Source of the DNA: Brevundimonas sp.
GTDB taxonomy: Bacteria; Pseudomonadota; Alphaproteobacteria; Caulobacterales; Caulobacteraceae
Direction of reading: 5' to 3'
DNA: 62,495 nt
NCBI RefSeq assembly: GCF_029946145.1
Contig: NZ_JAQSDY010000007.1
Span: forward strand, 1 to 62,495
The translations under genes and the position numbers were made by a program. Under the pieces are notes generated by a model. That model did not search any database and had not been told where the DNA came from. It saw only the letters and a list, made by a program, of their open reading frames with translations. Below are positions 53,556-62,495 of the stretch, piece by piece. How positions within the stretch are numbered: position 1 is the stretch's first letter; the number at the start of each line of letters is the position of its first letter.

Positions 53556-54493
53556 GGCTGGATCGCCGCACCGCCCTGACCGGCCTCGCCCTGCTGCCGC
53601 TGGCTGCCCGTGCCGCCCCTGCCCGCGCCGACACCCCCGCCGAAGGCCGCCTCGTCGACTATCGGCAGATGGCCTCGGCCCACGTCCAGCCGCGCGACGT
53701 CACCGTCTGGCTGCCGCCCGGCTACGACGCCTCGGAGGCCCGCTACCCCGTCCTCTACATGCACGACGGCCAGAACCTGTTCGACGGCTCGCGCGCCGGC
53801 TACGGCAAGGAATGGGGCGTCGACGAGCACGCCGCCCGCCTGTCCGCCAGCGGCCAGATCCGCGCGCCCATCGTCGTCGGCATCCACAACACGCCCCTGC
53901 GCCTGCGCGAATACGTCCCCGCCGACCTGATCCGCGCCCTGCCCGACGACATGCGCGCCGACATCCAGGCCGTCTATGGCGGCGAGCCCCTGTCCGACGC
54001 CTATCTGCGCTTCATGGTCGAGGAGCTGAAGCCCTTCATCGACCGGACCTGGCGCACCCGCCCGCGCCGCGACGACACCGTCGTCATGGGCTCCAGCATG
54101 GGCGGGCTGATCTCGCTCTACGCCCTGATGAAACACCCCGGCGTCTTCGGCGCGGCCGGCTGCGTCTCGACCCACTGGCCCATCCGCATCGACCGGATCA
54201 CCGACGAGGCGGCGCTGGCCCCCTGGCGCGAACGGCTGGTCTCGGCCTGGACCCGCGTCGTCCGCGACGGCCTGCCCGACCCCCGCAACCACCGCCTCTA
54301 TTTCGACCGCGGCGACGAAACCCTGGACGCCTTCTACGCCGTCTTCCAGTCGCGCATCGACCAGACGATCCGCGCCGCCGGCTGGGGCCCCGACCGCTTC
54401 CGCAGCCTCGTCTTCCCCGGCGCCGAACACAACGAGGCGTCGTGGAACCAGCGCCTCGACGTTCCCCTGACCTTCCTGCTTCCCCCTGCCTGA
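53552..54493 (+). CDS. Exported alpha/beta hydrolase (esterase-D-like)
   Basis: This 313-residue serine hydrolase has a signal that may be Tat-type (LDRRTALTGLALL). The catalytic serine is in GSSMGGL and the histidine is in AEHNE. VTVWLPPGYDASEARYPVLYMHDGQNLF is typical of the putative-esterase (esterase D, Fes-like) family. It is the third gene of the GH97 operon, with a 4-bp overlap. It may remove acyl groups from a carbohydrate, which is inferred from the neighbours, and a role in glucan use is not proven. Confidence 0.88.
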   Translation: MRLDRRTALTGLALLPLAARAAPARADTPAEGRLVDYRQMASAHVQPRDVTVWLPPGYDASEARYPVLYMHDGQNLFDGSRAGYGKEWGVDEHAARLSASGQIRAPIVVGIHNTPLRLREYVPADLIRALPDDMRADIQAVYGGEPLSDAYLRFMVEELKPFIDRTWRTRPRRDDTVVMGSSMGGLISLYALMKHPGVFGAAGCVSTHWPIRIDRITDEAALAPWRERLVSAWTRVVRDGLPDPRNHRLYFDRGDETLDAFYAVFQSRIDQTIRAAGWGPDRFRSLVFPGAEHNEASWNQRLDVPLTFLLPPA

Positions 54494-54503
54494 TGAGCCC
54501 CCC

Positions 54504-56891
54504 ATGCGCATGATCACCCGCCTCGCATCCGGCGTCGCCCTCGCCGCCCTCGCCGGCTGCGCCACCCTTGACGCCGCTCCGGTCGCGGACACGCCGGCGC
54601 CGGTCGTCTCCTCCGTCGCCCCCGGCGCGCCGGGCGACAAACCCACCTGGGTCAACGCCGCCAAGACGGGCGTGGGGGCCTCGTACGAGGCCTATGTCGA
54701 CGGCCAGTACCGCGACGGCGGCCGCACCGGCGACGTCAGCCGTGTCTGGTTCTCCATCGCCGACGGCGTCCTGACCGAGACCATGTACGGCCTGATCCAC
54801 GAGGCCCAGATCAAGCAGCTGCGCTTCGCCGTCGTCACCGAAACCGGCCTGTCGGTCGAGGGAACGGACACCACCAGCCGCACGGAATATCTGCATACGG
54901 ACGAACAGGGCCGGCCGCTGTCGCCGGCCTACCGGGTGATCACCACTGACAAGCAGGGCCGGTACGAGATCGAGAAGCGGATCTTCACGGACCCGGACAA
55001 TCAGTCGCTGGTCGTCCGCGCAACGATCCGGGCCCTGAAGTGCGACGTCACCCCGTATGTCCTGCTCGAACCGCACATGGCCAATACCGGCGTCGGTGAT
55101 TCAGGCGAGGCCCAGCGCGGCGCGCTGTACGCCTTGGAAGGCGATGTCCATCTGACGCTCCGGCCGACCTTGCCATTCGATACCGCCAGCGTCGGCTTCG
55201 TCGGCGCGTCTGACGGCCTGACCGATCTGGCCGACGGTCGCCTGGACCAGGTCCATGACACCAACGGCAACCAGCCGGGCAACATCATGTTGACGGGCGG
55301 CTTGCCGCGGCTGGGGCCGAACCAGTCGTTGAGCCGCGACTTCGTCATCGGCTTCGGCTCAACCCGGACGGCCGCAAGCAGCGCCGCGAACCGGACCGTG
55401 GCGACCGGCCTCGACGAGGTCCTCGCCCGCTTCAACGGCGAAGGCGACCGCATTGGCTGGGAAGACTACGTCGCCTCCCTCACCGACCTGCCCCGGATCG
55501 CCGAACAGTCCACCGACGGCGGCAAGCTGGCGTACGCCTCGGCGCTGATGCTCAAGGTGCAGGAGGACCGCACCCACGCCGGCGCCCTGATCGCCTCCCT
55601 GTCCAACCCGTGGGGCGACACCGTCGACGCCACGGAATCCTCGACCGGCTACAAGGCCGTCTGGCCGCGCGACTTCTATCAGGTGGCCATGGCCCTGATG
55701 GCCCTGGGCGACGCCGAGACGCCGGTCGCCGCCTTCCGCTACCTGCCCCAGGTCCAGGTCCGCGCCGACACCCCCGGCAATACTGGCGCCACCGGCTGGT
55801 TCCTGCAGAAGACCCACGTCGACGGCCGGATCGAATGGGTCGGGGTCCAGCTCGACCAGACCGCCATGCCCATCATGCTGGGCTGGAAGCTGTGGAAGGC
55901 CGGCCGCATCGGGGACGCCGAACTGGCGGCCATGTACGTGCGGATGATCAAACCCGCCGCCGACTTCCTGGTGGACGGCGGCAAGGCCGGCCTCCTGTGG
56001 AACGACCGCCAGATCACGCCGCCCTGGACCCAGCAGGAGCGCTGGGAGGAGCAGGAGGGCTATTCCCCCTCCACCACCGCCGCCGTCATCACCGGCCTGA
56101 CCGTGGCCGCCGACATCGCCCGCGCCTCGGGCGATCCGGCCTCCGCCGCCCGCTATCTCGCGGCCGCCGACGACTATGCGTCAAAGGTCGAGGCGCGGAT
56201 GTTCACCACCGCCGGCGAATACGGCGACGGCCGCTACTTCCTGCGCCTCAGCCGCAACGAAAACCCGAACGACAAGCTGCCGCTGGGCGAGAACAACGGC
56301 CAGCCCGCCATGCCCGAGGACCGCATCATCGACGGCGGCTTCCTCGAACTGGTCCGCTACGGCGTGCGCGCCGCCGACGCCCCCTCGATCACCGCCAGCC
56401 TGCCCGAATATGACGACCAGCAGCGCGAGGCCCGCTTCCGCGTCCGCTACGACCTGAACGGCGTCCCCGGCTTCCGCCGCTACGGCAATGACGGCTATGG
56501 CGAGAACACCGATACCGGCGGGAATTACGGCGTCGGCGGCATGACGCCGGGCCAGCGCGGCCGGGTCTGGCCGATCTTCACCGGCGAGCGCGGCCACTAT
56601 GAGATCGCCCGCGCCTCCGCCGATCGCGCGCCCGCCGCCACCTTCGACGCCATCCGCCGGACATACGTCGCCGGCATGGAGTCCTTCGCCAACGACGGCC
56701 TGCTGCTGCCGGAACAGGTCTGGGACGGCGTCGGCGACGCCACGCCGCACGGCTACCAGCCCGGCCAGGGCACCAACTCCGCCACCCCCCTGGCCTGGAC
56801 CCACGCCGAATACATCAAGCTGCTGCGCTCCCTCGCCGACCGCGCGGTGTGGGACCGCTATGCCCCGGTGGAAGACAGGTACGCGCGCTGA
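54504..56891 (+). CDS. Glucoamylase-type enzyme (GH15), lipoprotein
   Basis: This 795-residue protein has a lipoprotein signal (LAGC, Cys19), a bacterial glucodextranase-like N-terminal beta domain (about 45-290) and the (alpha/alpha)6 GH15 catalytic barrel. AVWPRDFYQ is at about 386, the acid region WEEQEGYSPS at about 514-523, and the second acid in SATPLAWTHAEY near 760. It cleaves glucose from starch-like chains and would sit on a membrane on the periplasmic side. It lies 10 bp after the hydrolase gene and ends the operon. The ATG at 54504 is followed by another at 54510, and either could be used. Confidence 0.92.
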   Translation: MRMITRLASGVALAALAGCATLDAAPVADTPAPVVSSVAPGAPGDKPTWVNAAKTGVGASYEAYVDGQYRDGGRTGDVSRVWFSIADGVLTETMYGLIHEAQIKQLRFAVVTETGLSVEGTDTTSRTEYLHTDEQGRPLSPAYRVITTDKQGRYEIEKRIFTDPDNQSLVVRATIRALKCDVTPYVLLEPHMANTGVGDSGEAQRGALYALEGDVHLTLRPTLPFDTASVGFVGASDGLTDLADGRLDQVHDTNGNQPGNIMLTGGLPRLGPNQSLSRDFVIGFGSTRTAASSAANRTVATGLDEVLARFNGEGDRIGWEDYVASLTDLPRIAEQSTDGGKLAYASALMLKVQEDRTHAGALIASLSNPWGDTVDATESSTGYKAVWPRDFYQVAMALMALGDAETPVAAFRYLPQVQVRADTPGNTGATGWFLQKTHVDGRIEWVGVQLDQTAMPIMLGWKLWKAGRIGDAELAAMYVRMIKPAADFLVDGGKAGLLWNDRQITPPWTQQERWEEQEGYSPSTTAAVITGLTVAADIARASGDPASAARYLAAADDYASKVEARMFTTAGEYGDGRYFLRLSRNENPNDKLPLGENNGQPAMPEDRIIDGGFLELVRYGVRAADAPSITASLPEYDDQQREARFRVRYDLNGVPGFRRYGNDGYGENTDTGGNYGVGGMTPGQRGRVWPIFTGERGHYEIARASADRAPAATFDAIRRTYVAGMESFANDGLLLPEQVWDGVGDATPHGYQPGQGTNSATPLAWTHAEYIKLLRSLADRAVWDRYAPVEDRYAR

Positions 56892-56929
56892 CGCTGGCGC
56901 GCGACGACGGGCGGGGCTAACGAAGCGGC

Positions 56930-57952
56930 ATGACCGCACGCGGCCCCGTTCTCGTCACCGGCTCCGCCGGCTTCATCGGCTTCCATGTCGCAAACCGCCT
57001 GCTGGCGCGCGGCGAGACGGTGATCGGCCTCGACAATCTGAACAACTACTACGACCCGGCGCTGAAACAGGCGCGGCTCGAGCGGCTGCTGACCCAGCCC
57101 GGTTATCGCCATCACACGCTGGACCTCGCCGACCGCCCCGGCATGGCCGCCCTGTTCGCCCTGGAGGCGCCGCGCCGCATCGTCCATCTCGGGGCCCAGG
57201 CCGGCGTGCGCTACAGCCTTGAAGCGCCCGAGACCTATGTCGATTCGAACGTCGTCGGCTTCCTCACCGTGCTGGAAGGCGCCCGGGCGGTGAAGGCCGA
57301 GCATCTGGTCTTCGCCTCGACCAGCTCCGCCTTCGGGGCCAACGGCGCCCTGCCCTTCTCGGTCAAACAGGGGGTCGCCCATCCGCTGACCGTCTATGCC
57401 GCGACCAAGATCGCCAATGAGGCGATGGCGCATTCCTATTCCCATCTGTTCGGCTTTCCCTCGACGGGCCTGCGCTTCTTCACCGTCTACGGACCGTGGG
57501 GTCGCCCGGACATGGCGCTGTTCAAATTCACCAAGGCGATCCTCGAGGGACGCCCGATCGACGTCTACGGCCACGGCGAGATGGAGCGGGACTTCACCTT
57601 CATCGACGACATCGTCGACGGCGTCGTCGCTGCTCTGGACCATCCCGCCGCCGTCGATCCTGAATGGAAGGCCGAAAGGCCTGACCCGTCCACATCCGGC
57701 GTCGCCCCGTGGCGCGTGCTGAACCTCGGGGCCGGCCGGCGCGAGCCGCTGATGCGCTACATCCAGGTGCTTGAGGACGCGCTGGGCCGCAAGGCCGAGC
57801 TCAACCTGATGCCGGTCCAGGACGGCGACGTGACCCGCACCGAGGCCGACGTGTCCGAGACCCGCGAAGCCCTCGGCTACGCTCCATCGACTGCCATCGA
57901 CGTGGGTGTGAAGCGTTTCGTCGACTGGTACCGCGACTTCTATCGGGTCTGA
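56930..57952 (+). CDS. UDP-glucuronate 4-epimerase-like protein
   Basis: This 340-residue extended SDR protein has GSAGFIG at 11-17, the long insertion LDNLNNYYDPALKQARLE typical of UDP-glucuronate 4-epimerases, and the catalytic Tyr156 and Lys160 in YAATK. It interconverts UDP-glucuronate and UDP-galacturonate in the cytoplasm. It lies 38 bp after the glucoamylase gene with no start overlap, so it may be transcribed with it or separately. It belongs functionally with the ugd gene at the left edge. The conserved SSxxYG segment reads SSAFGAN, a Phe in place of Tyr, seen also in other members. Confidence 0.9.
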   Translation: MTARGPVLVTGSAGFIGFHVANRLLARGETVIGLDNLNNYYDPALKQARLERLLTQPGYRHHTLDLADRPGMAALFALEAPRRIVHLGAQAGVRYSLEAPETYVDSNVVGFLTVLEGARAVKAEHLVFASTSSAFGANGALPFSVKQGVAHPLTVYAATKIANEAMAHSYSHLFGFPSTGLRFFTVYGPWGRPDMALFKFTKAILEGRPIDVYGHGEMERDFTFIDDIVDGVVAALDHPAAVDPEWKAERPDPSTSGVAPWRVLNLGAGRREPLMRYIQVLEDALGRKAELNLMPVQDGDVTRTEADVSETREALGYAPSTAIDVGVKRFVDWYRDFYRV

Positions 57953-57960
57953 GACGCGAA

Positions 57961-57990
57961 AAGGGCGAGGCCGTCGCCGGCCCCGCCCTT
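57961..57990 (-). terminator. Bidirectional-looking terminator between convergent genes
   Basis: The stem AAGGGCGAGGCCG (57961-57973) pairs with CGGCCCCGCCCTT (57978-57990) with one mismatch. On the - strand it is followed by TTCG after a run of TTTT, which gives the M16 peptidase gene its transcription end. It can also stop the epimerase transcript on the + strand. Confidence 0.75.
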
Positions 57991-58012
57991 CCCGTAACCC
58001 GGTGACCAGTCC

Positions 58013-60820
58013 CTACTGGACCGGACGGCCGTGGATATCGACCACCTGCACGTCGGCAAACCCCAGCGCCCGGATCTTCGGTTCGATCGACGCCCGATCG
58101 CCGACCACCACCCAGGTCGTAGGCCCGGATCCGACCACGGCCTGCGCCGCCACGGCGGCCTGGGCCGCGGTCATCGACCCGACCGTTCCGGCGTAGGTGT
58201 CGTAATAGTTTTCAGGCACGCCCCAGACGACCATGTTCTGCAGTTCGCCGACGATGGCCGCATTGGTTTCCCAGTTGCCCGCCAGCCCCTGGACCATATT
58301 GGCCCGGGCCGCCTGGATTTCCGCATCGGTCAGCGGGCGCGAGCCCACGACCTCGGTCAGTTCGCGGCGCAGCTCGGCCAGGCTCTCGGCCGTCTTGTCG
58401 GACTGCACCCCGGCGCTGACCGAATAGATCCGGTCGCCGCGACCGAAGGGCACGCCGCCGCCGGCGCCATAGGACCAGCCCTTGTCCTCGCGCAGGTTCA
58501 TGTTGATCCGGCTGGTGAAGGCGCCGCCCAAGGCGGTGTTCATCGTGTCGATCGACGCCTCGGTGACGGGATCGAAAGCCGGTGCGATGCGGCCGGCCAC
58601 GATGGTCGACTGCGGACCGGCGCGGTCCACGATCAGGATGCGCGGCTGGCCTGACGGCTCGGGCGCGTCGGCGGGACCCGGTCGGGCCGGCATGGGCGTC
58701 GATGGAGCCCGCCATCCGGCGAAAGCCCGCTCCAGCTTCGGCGTCAGCTCGGCCAAGGTGGTGTCGCCGACGACGACCAGGGTCGCATTGTCGGGCCGGA
58801 ACCAGGTCTCGTGCCAGGCCTCGACGTCGGCCGGCGTCAGGGTCGCGACCGTCTGTTCCGTGCCCGAACCCGGGCGGCCATAGGGGCTGGCCGGGCCGTA
58901 CATCTCGCGGCTCAGGACCCGCGAGGCGATCGCGCCGGGATTGCGGTTCGACTGCTGAATGCCGGCGATCTGCAGGGTCCGCGTGCGCTGGAAATCCTCC
59001 GGCCGGAAGGTCGGGTTCCGGATCACATCGGCGTACAGGTCCAGCGAGGGATCGAGGCGGGCCGACAGGGCCGTCATCGTCACGCTGGTCGAGTTCGTCC
59101 CCGAACCGGCGCCCAGGGTCGCGCCCAACAGTTGCAGGCGGTCGCTGATCTCGATCGCCGTCAGATCGTCGGTGCCGTTGGTCATGACCTGGGGCGTCAG
59201 CTGGGCCAGGCCAGCCTTGTCGTCGGCGTCGACCACGGCGCCGGCGTCGAGGATCAGGTTCATGCTGACGGTCGGCACGCTTTCGCGCCGCACGAACATG
59301 ACCTTCATCCCATTGGACAGCTGGGCCCGTTCGATGGTCGGGAACACCGCCTCGGGCGCCGGCCCGACCGCCGGCACGCCGGCGGAACGGTCCACGCCCG
59401 CCGCGACCGAATAGTCGGGGAAGGGCAGCACCTCCAGCGAATAGCTGCCGTCGGTCAGCCAGCGGCGGCCCGCCTCGGTCAGATTGTTCGGGCGGGCGTC
59501 CACGACCCGCTGATAGCTGGTCCGCCACGCCGCCGGATCGTCGAAGAAGACCTGGGATTGCGCCAGCAGGTCGGACTTGCCGCCGAAGCCGCCGATCCGC
59601 TCCAGCCCCCGGATATAACCGGCCGCCGTCTGGGTGCGCACCCGCTCCAGCTCCTCGGCGGTCGGCCCGTCGCGCAGCAGGCGCGCCATCTCCTCGTCGA
59701 CGATGGCCTCGATGCGGTTCAGGTCGCCGCCGGCCTTGGCCGTGGCCGTGACGATGAACTGGCCCGCGATCTGGCGTCCGCCCGCGCCCGCCGAAACGGC
59801 CGTGGCCAGCTGGTCGTCGATGACCAGCCGCTTGTAGAGACGCGACGACCGGCCCGACGCCAGAACGCTGCCCAGCATGCCCAGATAGTCGGTATCGGCC
59901 TCGCCCGACGGGGTGACGTTCCAGACCTTGTAGAGACGCGGCTGGCCGACGCGGTCATACATGACCTCGCGCTGGGCCCCGACCATCGGAACGACCATGC
60001 GGCGCGGCTGGGTCACCGGTGGGCCCGAGGGGATGTCGCCGAAATAGCGCTCGACCTTCTCGCGCGCCTGTTCCGGCGTGATGTCCCCGGCCAGCACGAT
60101 CACGGCGTTGGCCGCGCCATAGTAGTCGCGGAACCACTGCTGCACGGTCGGAAGGTCGGCCGCGTTCAGGTCGTCCATCGAGCCGATGACGGTGTGGCCA
60201 TAGGGGTGCTCGTCGGGCCAGGTCGCGGCCGTGATGGCGTTGAAGACGCGGCCATAGGGCTGGTTCTCGCCCTGGCGCTTTTCATTCTGCACCACGCCGC
60301 GCTGCTCATCGAGGCGCGCCTGGTCGATGGCGCCCAGCAAATGGCCCATCCGGTCGCTCTCGAGCCAGAGCAGGGCGTCCAGCGCCGAAGTCGGTACGTT
60401 CTGGAAATAGTTGGTGCGGTCGGTGTTGGTGGTGCCGTTCTGGTCCGTGGCGCCCAGCAGTTCTGTGCCCTTGAAGAAGTCGGTGTTGTAGTTCTCGGAC
60501 CCGTTGAACATCAGGTGTTCGAACAGGTGGGCGAAGCCCGACCGGCCCTCGGGCTCGTTCTTGGAGCCGACGCCGTACCAGATGTTGACCGCCACGATCG
60601 GAGCCTTGCGGTCCTCGTGGACGATCAGGGTCAGGCCGTTGTTGAGAACGAATTTTGTGAACGGGATGTCCACGTCCGGCAGGGGGGCCAGACGTTCCTG
60701 GACAGCTGGCGGGGCGACGGCCGGCGGAGGCGTGGCGACGCTCCCGGCATGGGCCGCCGTGGCGATCAGCAGGGTCGTGGCGACCCCTCCAAGCAAGGCG
60801 AGACGGCGGGCGTTGCGCAT
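58013..60820 (-). CDS. M16-family zinc metallopeptidase, two-domain, exported
   Basis: This 935-residue protein has a signal peptide (about 1-25, AAHAG). The first M16 unit carries the inverted zinc motif HLFEH (His98, Glu101, His102). The second half (from about 490) has a similar fold without the motif, as is common in M16 proteins such as insulin-degrading enzymes and the bacterial PqqL type. It is likely to degrade peptides in the periplasm. GGGGGA lies 6 bp before ATG 60820, so I do not use the longer frame to 61123, which overlaps the amtB start. Not related to the polysaccharide genes. Confidence 0.92.
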   Translation of the reverse strand: MRNARRLALLGGVATTLLIATAAHAGSVATPPPAVAPPAVQERLAPLPDVDIPFTKFVLNNGLTLIVHEDRKAPIVAVNIWYGVGSKNEPEGRSGFAHLFEHLMFNGSENYNTDFFKGTELLGATDQNGTTNTDRTNYFQNVPTSALDALLWLESDRMGHLLGAIDQARLDEQRGVVQNEKRQGENQPYGRVFNAITAATWPDEHPYGHTVIGSMDDLNAADLPTVQQWFRDYYGAANAVIVLAGDITPEQAREKVERYFGDIPSGPPVTQPRRMVVPMVGAQREVMYDRVGQPRLYKVWNVTPSGEADTDYLGMLGSVLASGRSSRLYKRLVIDDQLATAVSAGAGGRQIAGQFIVTATAKAGGDLNRIEAIVDEEMARLLRDGPTAEELERVRTQTAAGYIRGLERIGGFGGKSDLLAQSQVFFDDPAAWRTSYQRVVDARPNNLTEAGRRWLTDGSYSLEVLPFPDYSVAAGVDRSAGVPAVGPAPEAVFPTIERAQLSNGMKVMFVRRESVPTVSMNLILDAGAVVDADDKAGLAQLTPQVMTNGTDDLTAIEISDRLQLLGATLGAGSGTNSTSVTMTALSARLDPSLDLYADVIRNPTFRPEDFQRTRTLQIAGIQQSNRNPGAIASRVLSREMYGPASPYGRPGSGTEQTVATLTPADVEAWHETWFRPDNATLVVVGDTTLAELTPKLERAFAGWRAPSTPMPARPGPADAPEPSGQPRILIVDRAGPQSTIVAGRIAPAFDPVTEASIDTMNTALGGAFTSRINMNLREDKGWSYGAGGGVPFGRGDRIYSVSAGVQSDKTAESLAELRRELTEVVGSRPLTDAEIQAARANMVQGLAGNWETNAAIVGELQNMVVWGVPENYYDTYAGTVGSMTAAQAAVAAQAVVGSGPTTWVVVGDRASIEPKIRALGFADVQVVDIHGRPVQ

Positions 60821-61121
60821 GATGTATCCCCCTGGAATTGTGACGGCGGCGAATGGCCGGAAGGAAGTGACACCCGGACAGCCCCCGCGCGCAATATGTG
60901 AATCATTGCAACTCTGTAATGAGTATCGCAGGTGCAACACGCACCGGTCAGTTCGTGCCCATGAACCCCCTCCAGACCCGCCGGAACGCAGCGCTACCGA
61001 TGCATATTGCACCGCACACGAAATGATTTGCCTTGTGCGCTGCAATAGCCTCCTATCCGTATCCGCGGCGTCGAACGCGGTTCGGGCCGCGCCATTCTGA
61101 CCTTCCGGACCGGACCCGCGC
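60821..61121. promoter_or_regulatory. Divergent promoter region of M16 peptidase and amtB
   Basis: This 301-bp region is bounded by the two start codons. It holds a long inverted repeat (61006-61018 with 61034-61046, see separate entry) and a shorter one, GGTGC-5 bp-GCACC at 60931-60945. I found no convincing sigma54 (GG-N10-GC) promoter, although amtB genes often use NtrC and sigma54. Confidence 0.5.
61006..61046. repeat. Long inverted repeat upstream of amtB
   Basis: ATTGCACCGCACA (61006-61018) and TGTGCGCTGCAAT (61034-61046) are reverse complements in 12 of 13 positions, with a 15-bp spacer. It ends 75 bp before the amtB ATG, the expected region for an operator or leader hairpin. The arms contain TTGCAC, which recalls NtrC half-sites, but the spacing does not fit a normal NtrC dimer site. 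Confidence 0.75.
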
Positions 61122-62438
61122 ATGACCGCCCGCCTCCTCCTCGCCGTCCTCGCCGTCGCTTTCTCCGCGGCGCCGGCCCTCGCCGCCGCGCCGGAACCCG
61201 CGCTTCTGGCGCACCAGGCCCCGCTGGTCCTGAACGAGGCCGCCTCGGCCTGGATCCTGACCTCGACCGCCCTGGTCCTGCTGATGACCCTGCCGGGGCT
61301 GGCCCTGTTCTACGGCGGCATGGTGCGGCGCAAGAACGTCATCGCCACCATCGCCCATTCCACCGCCGCCCTGGCCATCGTCACCGTGCTGTGGTTCGTC
61401 GTCGGCTACAGCCTGTCCTTCGGCTCCAGCGGCCCGGCGACCAACGGCTTCATCGGCGGCCTGCAGGCCGCCTTCCTCAACGGCGTCACGCCCGCCACGG
61501 CGCATAGCCTCGCCCCCGGCCTGCCCGAATTCCTGTGGATCGCCTATCAGCTGACCTTCGCCATCATCACCCCGGCCCTGATCGCCGGCGCCTTCGCCGA
61601 GCGGATCAAATTCTCCGCCTCGATCCTGTTCTTCTTCCTCTGGCACCTGCTGGTCTATGTGCCGATCTGCCATCAGGTCTGGGGCGGCGGCTGGATGGGC
61701 TCGCTGGGCGTGCTCGACTTCGCCGGCGGCGCCGTGGTTCACGTCAACGCCGGGATCGCCGGCTTGGTCGCCGCCCTCGTCCTCGGGCCGCGTCACGGCC
61801 ATGGACGAGACAATATGGCCCCGCATAATCTGGCCTTCACGGCCATAGGCACGGGCCTGCTGTTCGTCGGCTGGCTGGGCTTCAACGCCGGCTCGGCCTG
61901 GGCCGCCGACGGCATCGCCGCCGTCGCCGCCCTCAACACCATCCTCGCCGCCGCCGCCGCCGCCATCGGCTGGACCGCCGTCGAGTGGATCGATCACAAA
62001 CGCCCGACCCTGCTGGGCCTGCTGTCGGGCATCGTCGCGGGCCTGGTGGGGATTACCCCCGCCGCCGGTCTGGTCGATCCCAAGGGCGCCTTCATCATCG
62101 GCATTCTCGCCGGCCCGGCCTGCTACGCCGGCGCCGTCTGGCTCAAGCGCGCCTTCAAATACGACGACAGCCTCGACGCCTTCGGCGTCCACGGCGTCGG
62201 CGGCATCGTCGGCGCCCTCCTGACCGGCGTCCTCGCCACCGCCGCCATCAACCCCGCCGCCGCCAACGCCAATCTGCTCAACCAGGCGATCGGCCTGGTC
62301 GCCGTCATCGCCTGGAGCGGCATCGGCACCTTCCTCATCCTGATGATCTGCAAATTCACCGTCGGCCTGCGCGTCGACAAGGAGTCCGAGATCGAAGGTC
62401 TGGACTACACGCAGCACGGGGAGACGCTGCATCCGTAG
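61122..62438 (+). CDS. amtB: Ammonium transporter AmtB
   Basis: This 438-residue inner-membrane channel for ammonium has a cleavable-type signal (about 1-22), eleven membrane segments and the paired pore histidines His207 (VVHVNAG) and His357 (FGVHGVGG). Asp199 in the preceding segment matches the conserved site. It ends in EIEGLDYTQHGE, the usual C terminus that contacts the PII protein GlnK. No glnK gene is visible in the window, although it usually precedes amtB. It is divergent from the M16 gene. The 7-bp tandem repeat begins 3 bp after its stop. Confidence 0.95.
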   Translation: MTARLLLAVLAVAFSAAPALAAAPEPALLAHQAPLVLNEAASAWILTSTALVLLMTLPGLALFYGGMVRRKNVIATIAHSTAALAIVTVLWFVVGYSLSFGSSGPATNGFIGGLQAAFLNGVTPATAHSLAPGLPEFLWIAYQLTFAIITPALIAGAFAERIKFSASILFFFLWHLLVYVPICHQVWGGGWMGSLGVLDFAGGAVVHVNAGIAGLVAALVLGPRHGHGRDNMAPHNLAFTAIGTGLLFVGWLGFNAGSAWAADGIAAVAALNTILAAAAAAIGWTAVEWIDHKRPTLLGLLSGIVAGLVGITPAAGLVDPKGAFIIGILAGPACYAGAVWLKRAFKYDDSLDAFGVHGVGGIVGALLTGVLATAAINPAAANANLLNQAIGLVAVIAWSGIGTFLILMICKFTVGLRVDKESEIEGLDYTQHGETLHP

Positions 62439-62441
62439 ACG

Positions 62442-62495
<54 letters not shown>

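Noticed and set aside
58811..60901. 696-codon open frame opposite the M16 peptidase
   Set aside because: Antisense shadow of a well supported zinc peptidase gene.
60950..61121. Sigma54 promoter for amtB
   Set aside because: No GG-N10-GC pair with the expected TGGCAC/TTGC form could be found.

Overview
The window looks like chromosomal DNA of a high-GC alphaproteobacterium, most likely Caulobacteraceae (Brevundimonas or Caulobacter-like). The reasons are the strong C/G third-position bias, a TonB-dependent receptor paired with a LacI regulator, GH97, GH13 and MFS genes in a starch-use locus, two nonulosonic-acid pathways, and frequent 4-bp ATGA/GTGA gene overlaps. The genus is inferred from gene content, not proven. 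I saw no rRNA, tRNA, CRISPR array, transposase or integrase.

Bases 1-11914 (+ strand) hold the 3' end of a UDP-glucose dehydrogenase, a short phosphoglycosyl transferase, an epimerase-like protein with an altered active site, and a long, mostly overlapping run for pseudaminic acid: pseB, pseC, aldo/keto reductase, SpsF-type cytidylyltransferase, methyltransferase, class III aminotransferase, pseG, pseH, pseI and a second methyltransferase. Bases 11921-19827 (- strand) hold a surface-polysaccharide set: Wzx-like flippase, an unassigned glycosyltransferase-like protein, Wzy-like polymerase, UDP-xylose synthase, GT2 glycosyltransferase and a WbpM/CapD-type dehydratase. This stretch looks less GC-rich than the rest. 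Bases 20437-26838 hold a Wzc-like tyrosine kinase, a TPR-like envelope protein, an O-antigen-ligase-type protein, a PPP-family phosphatase and a 75-residue acidic-tail membrane protein with its own terminator.

Bases 27217-37385 (- strand) hold a second nonulosonic-acid pathway of the legionaminic type: a GMP/AGE fusion, legF, legB, legC, legG, legI, legH and a CBS-nucleotidyltransferase of PtmE type. An M48 metalloprotease gene on the opposite strand splits it. After it come a subtilisin-like lipoprotein autotransporter with Gly/Pro tracts, a possible papain-fold envelope protein and a FucP-like sugar transporter.

Bases 42304-56891 form a malto-oligosaccharide utilisation locus: TonB receptor, periplasmic alpha-amylase, alpha-glucosidase, LacI repressor, GH97, inner-membrane MFS transporter, esterase-like hydrolase and GH15 glucoamylase. 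Both divergent promoter regions contain TGCAA/TTGC operator-like sequences. The starch products would be hydrolysed outside the cytoplasm, taken up through the receptor, and moved inward by the MFS protein.

The last part holds a UDP-glucuronate 4-epimerase-like gene, a two-domain M16 peptidase, amtB, and a 7-bp tandem repeat that runs off the window end. The most unusual points are the two nonulosonic acid pathways in one region, the non-standard four-gene module inside the Pse run, the GMP/AGE fusion, the small acidic-tail protein and the heptamer repeat.
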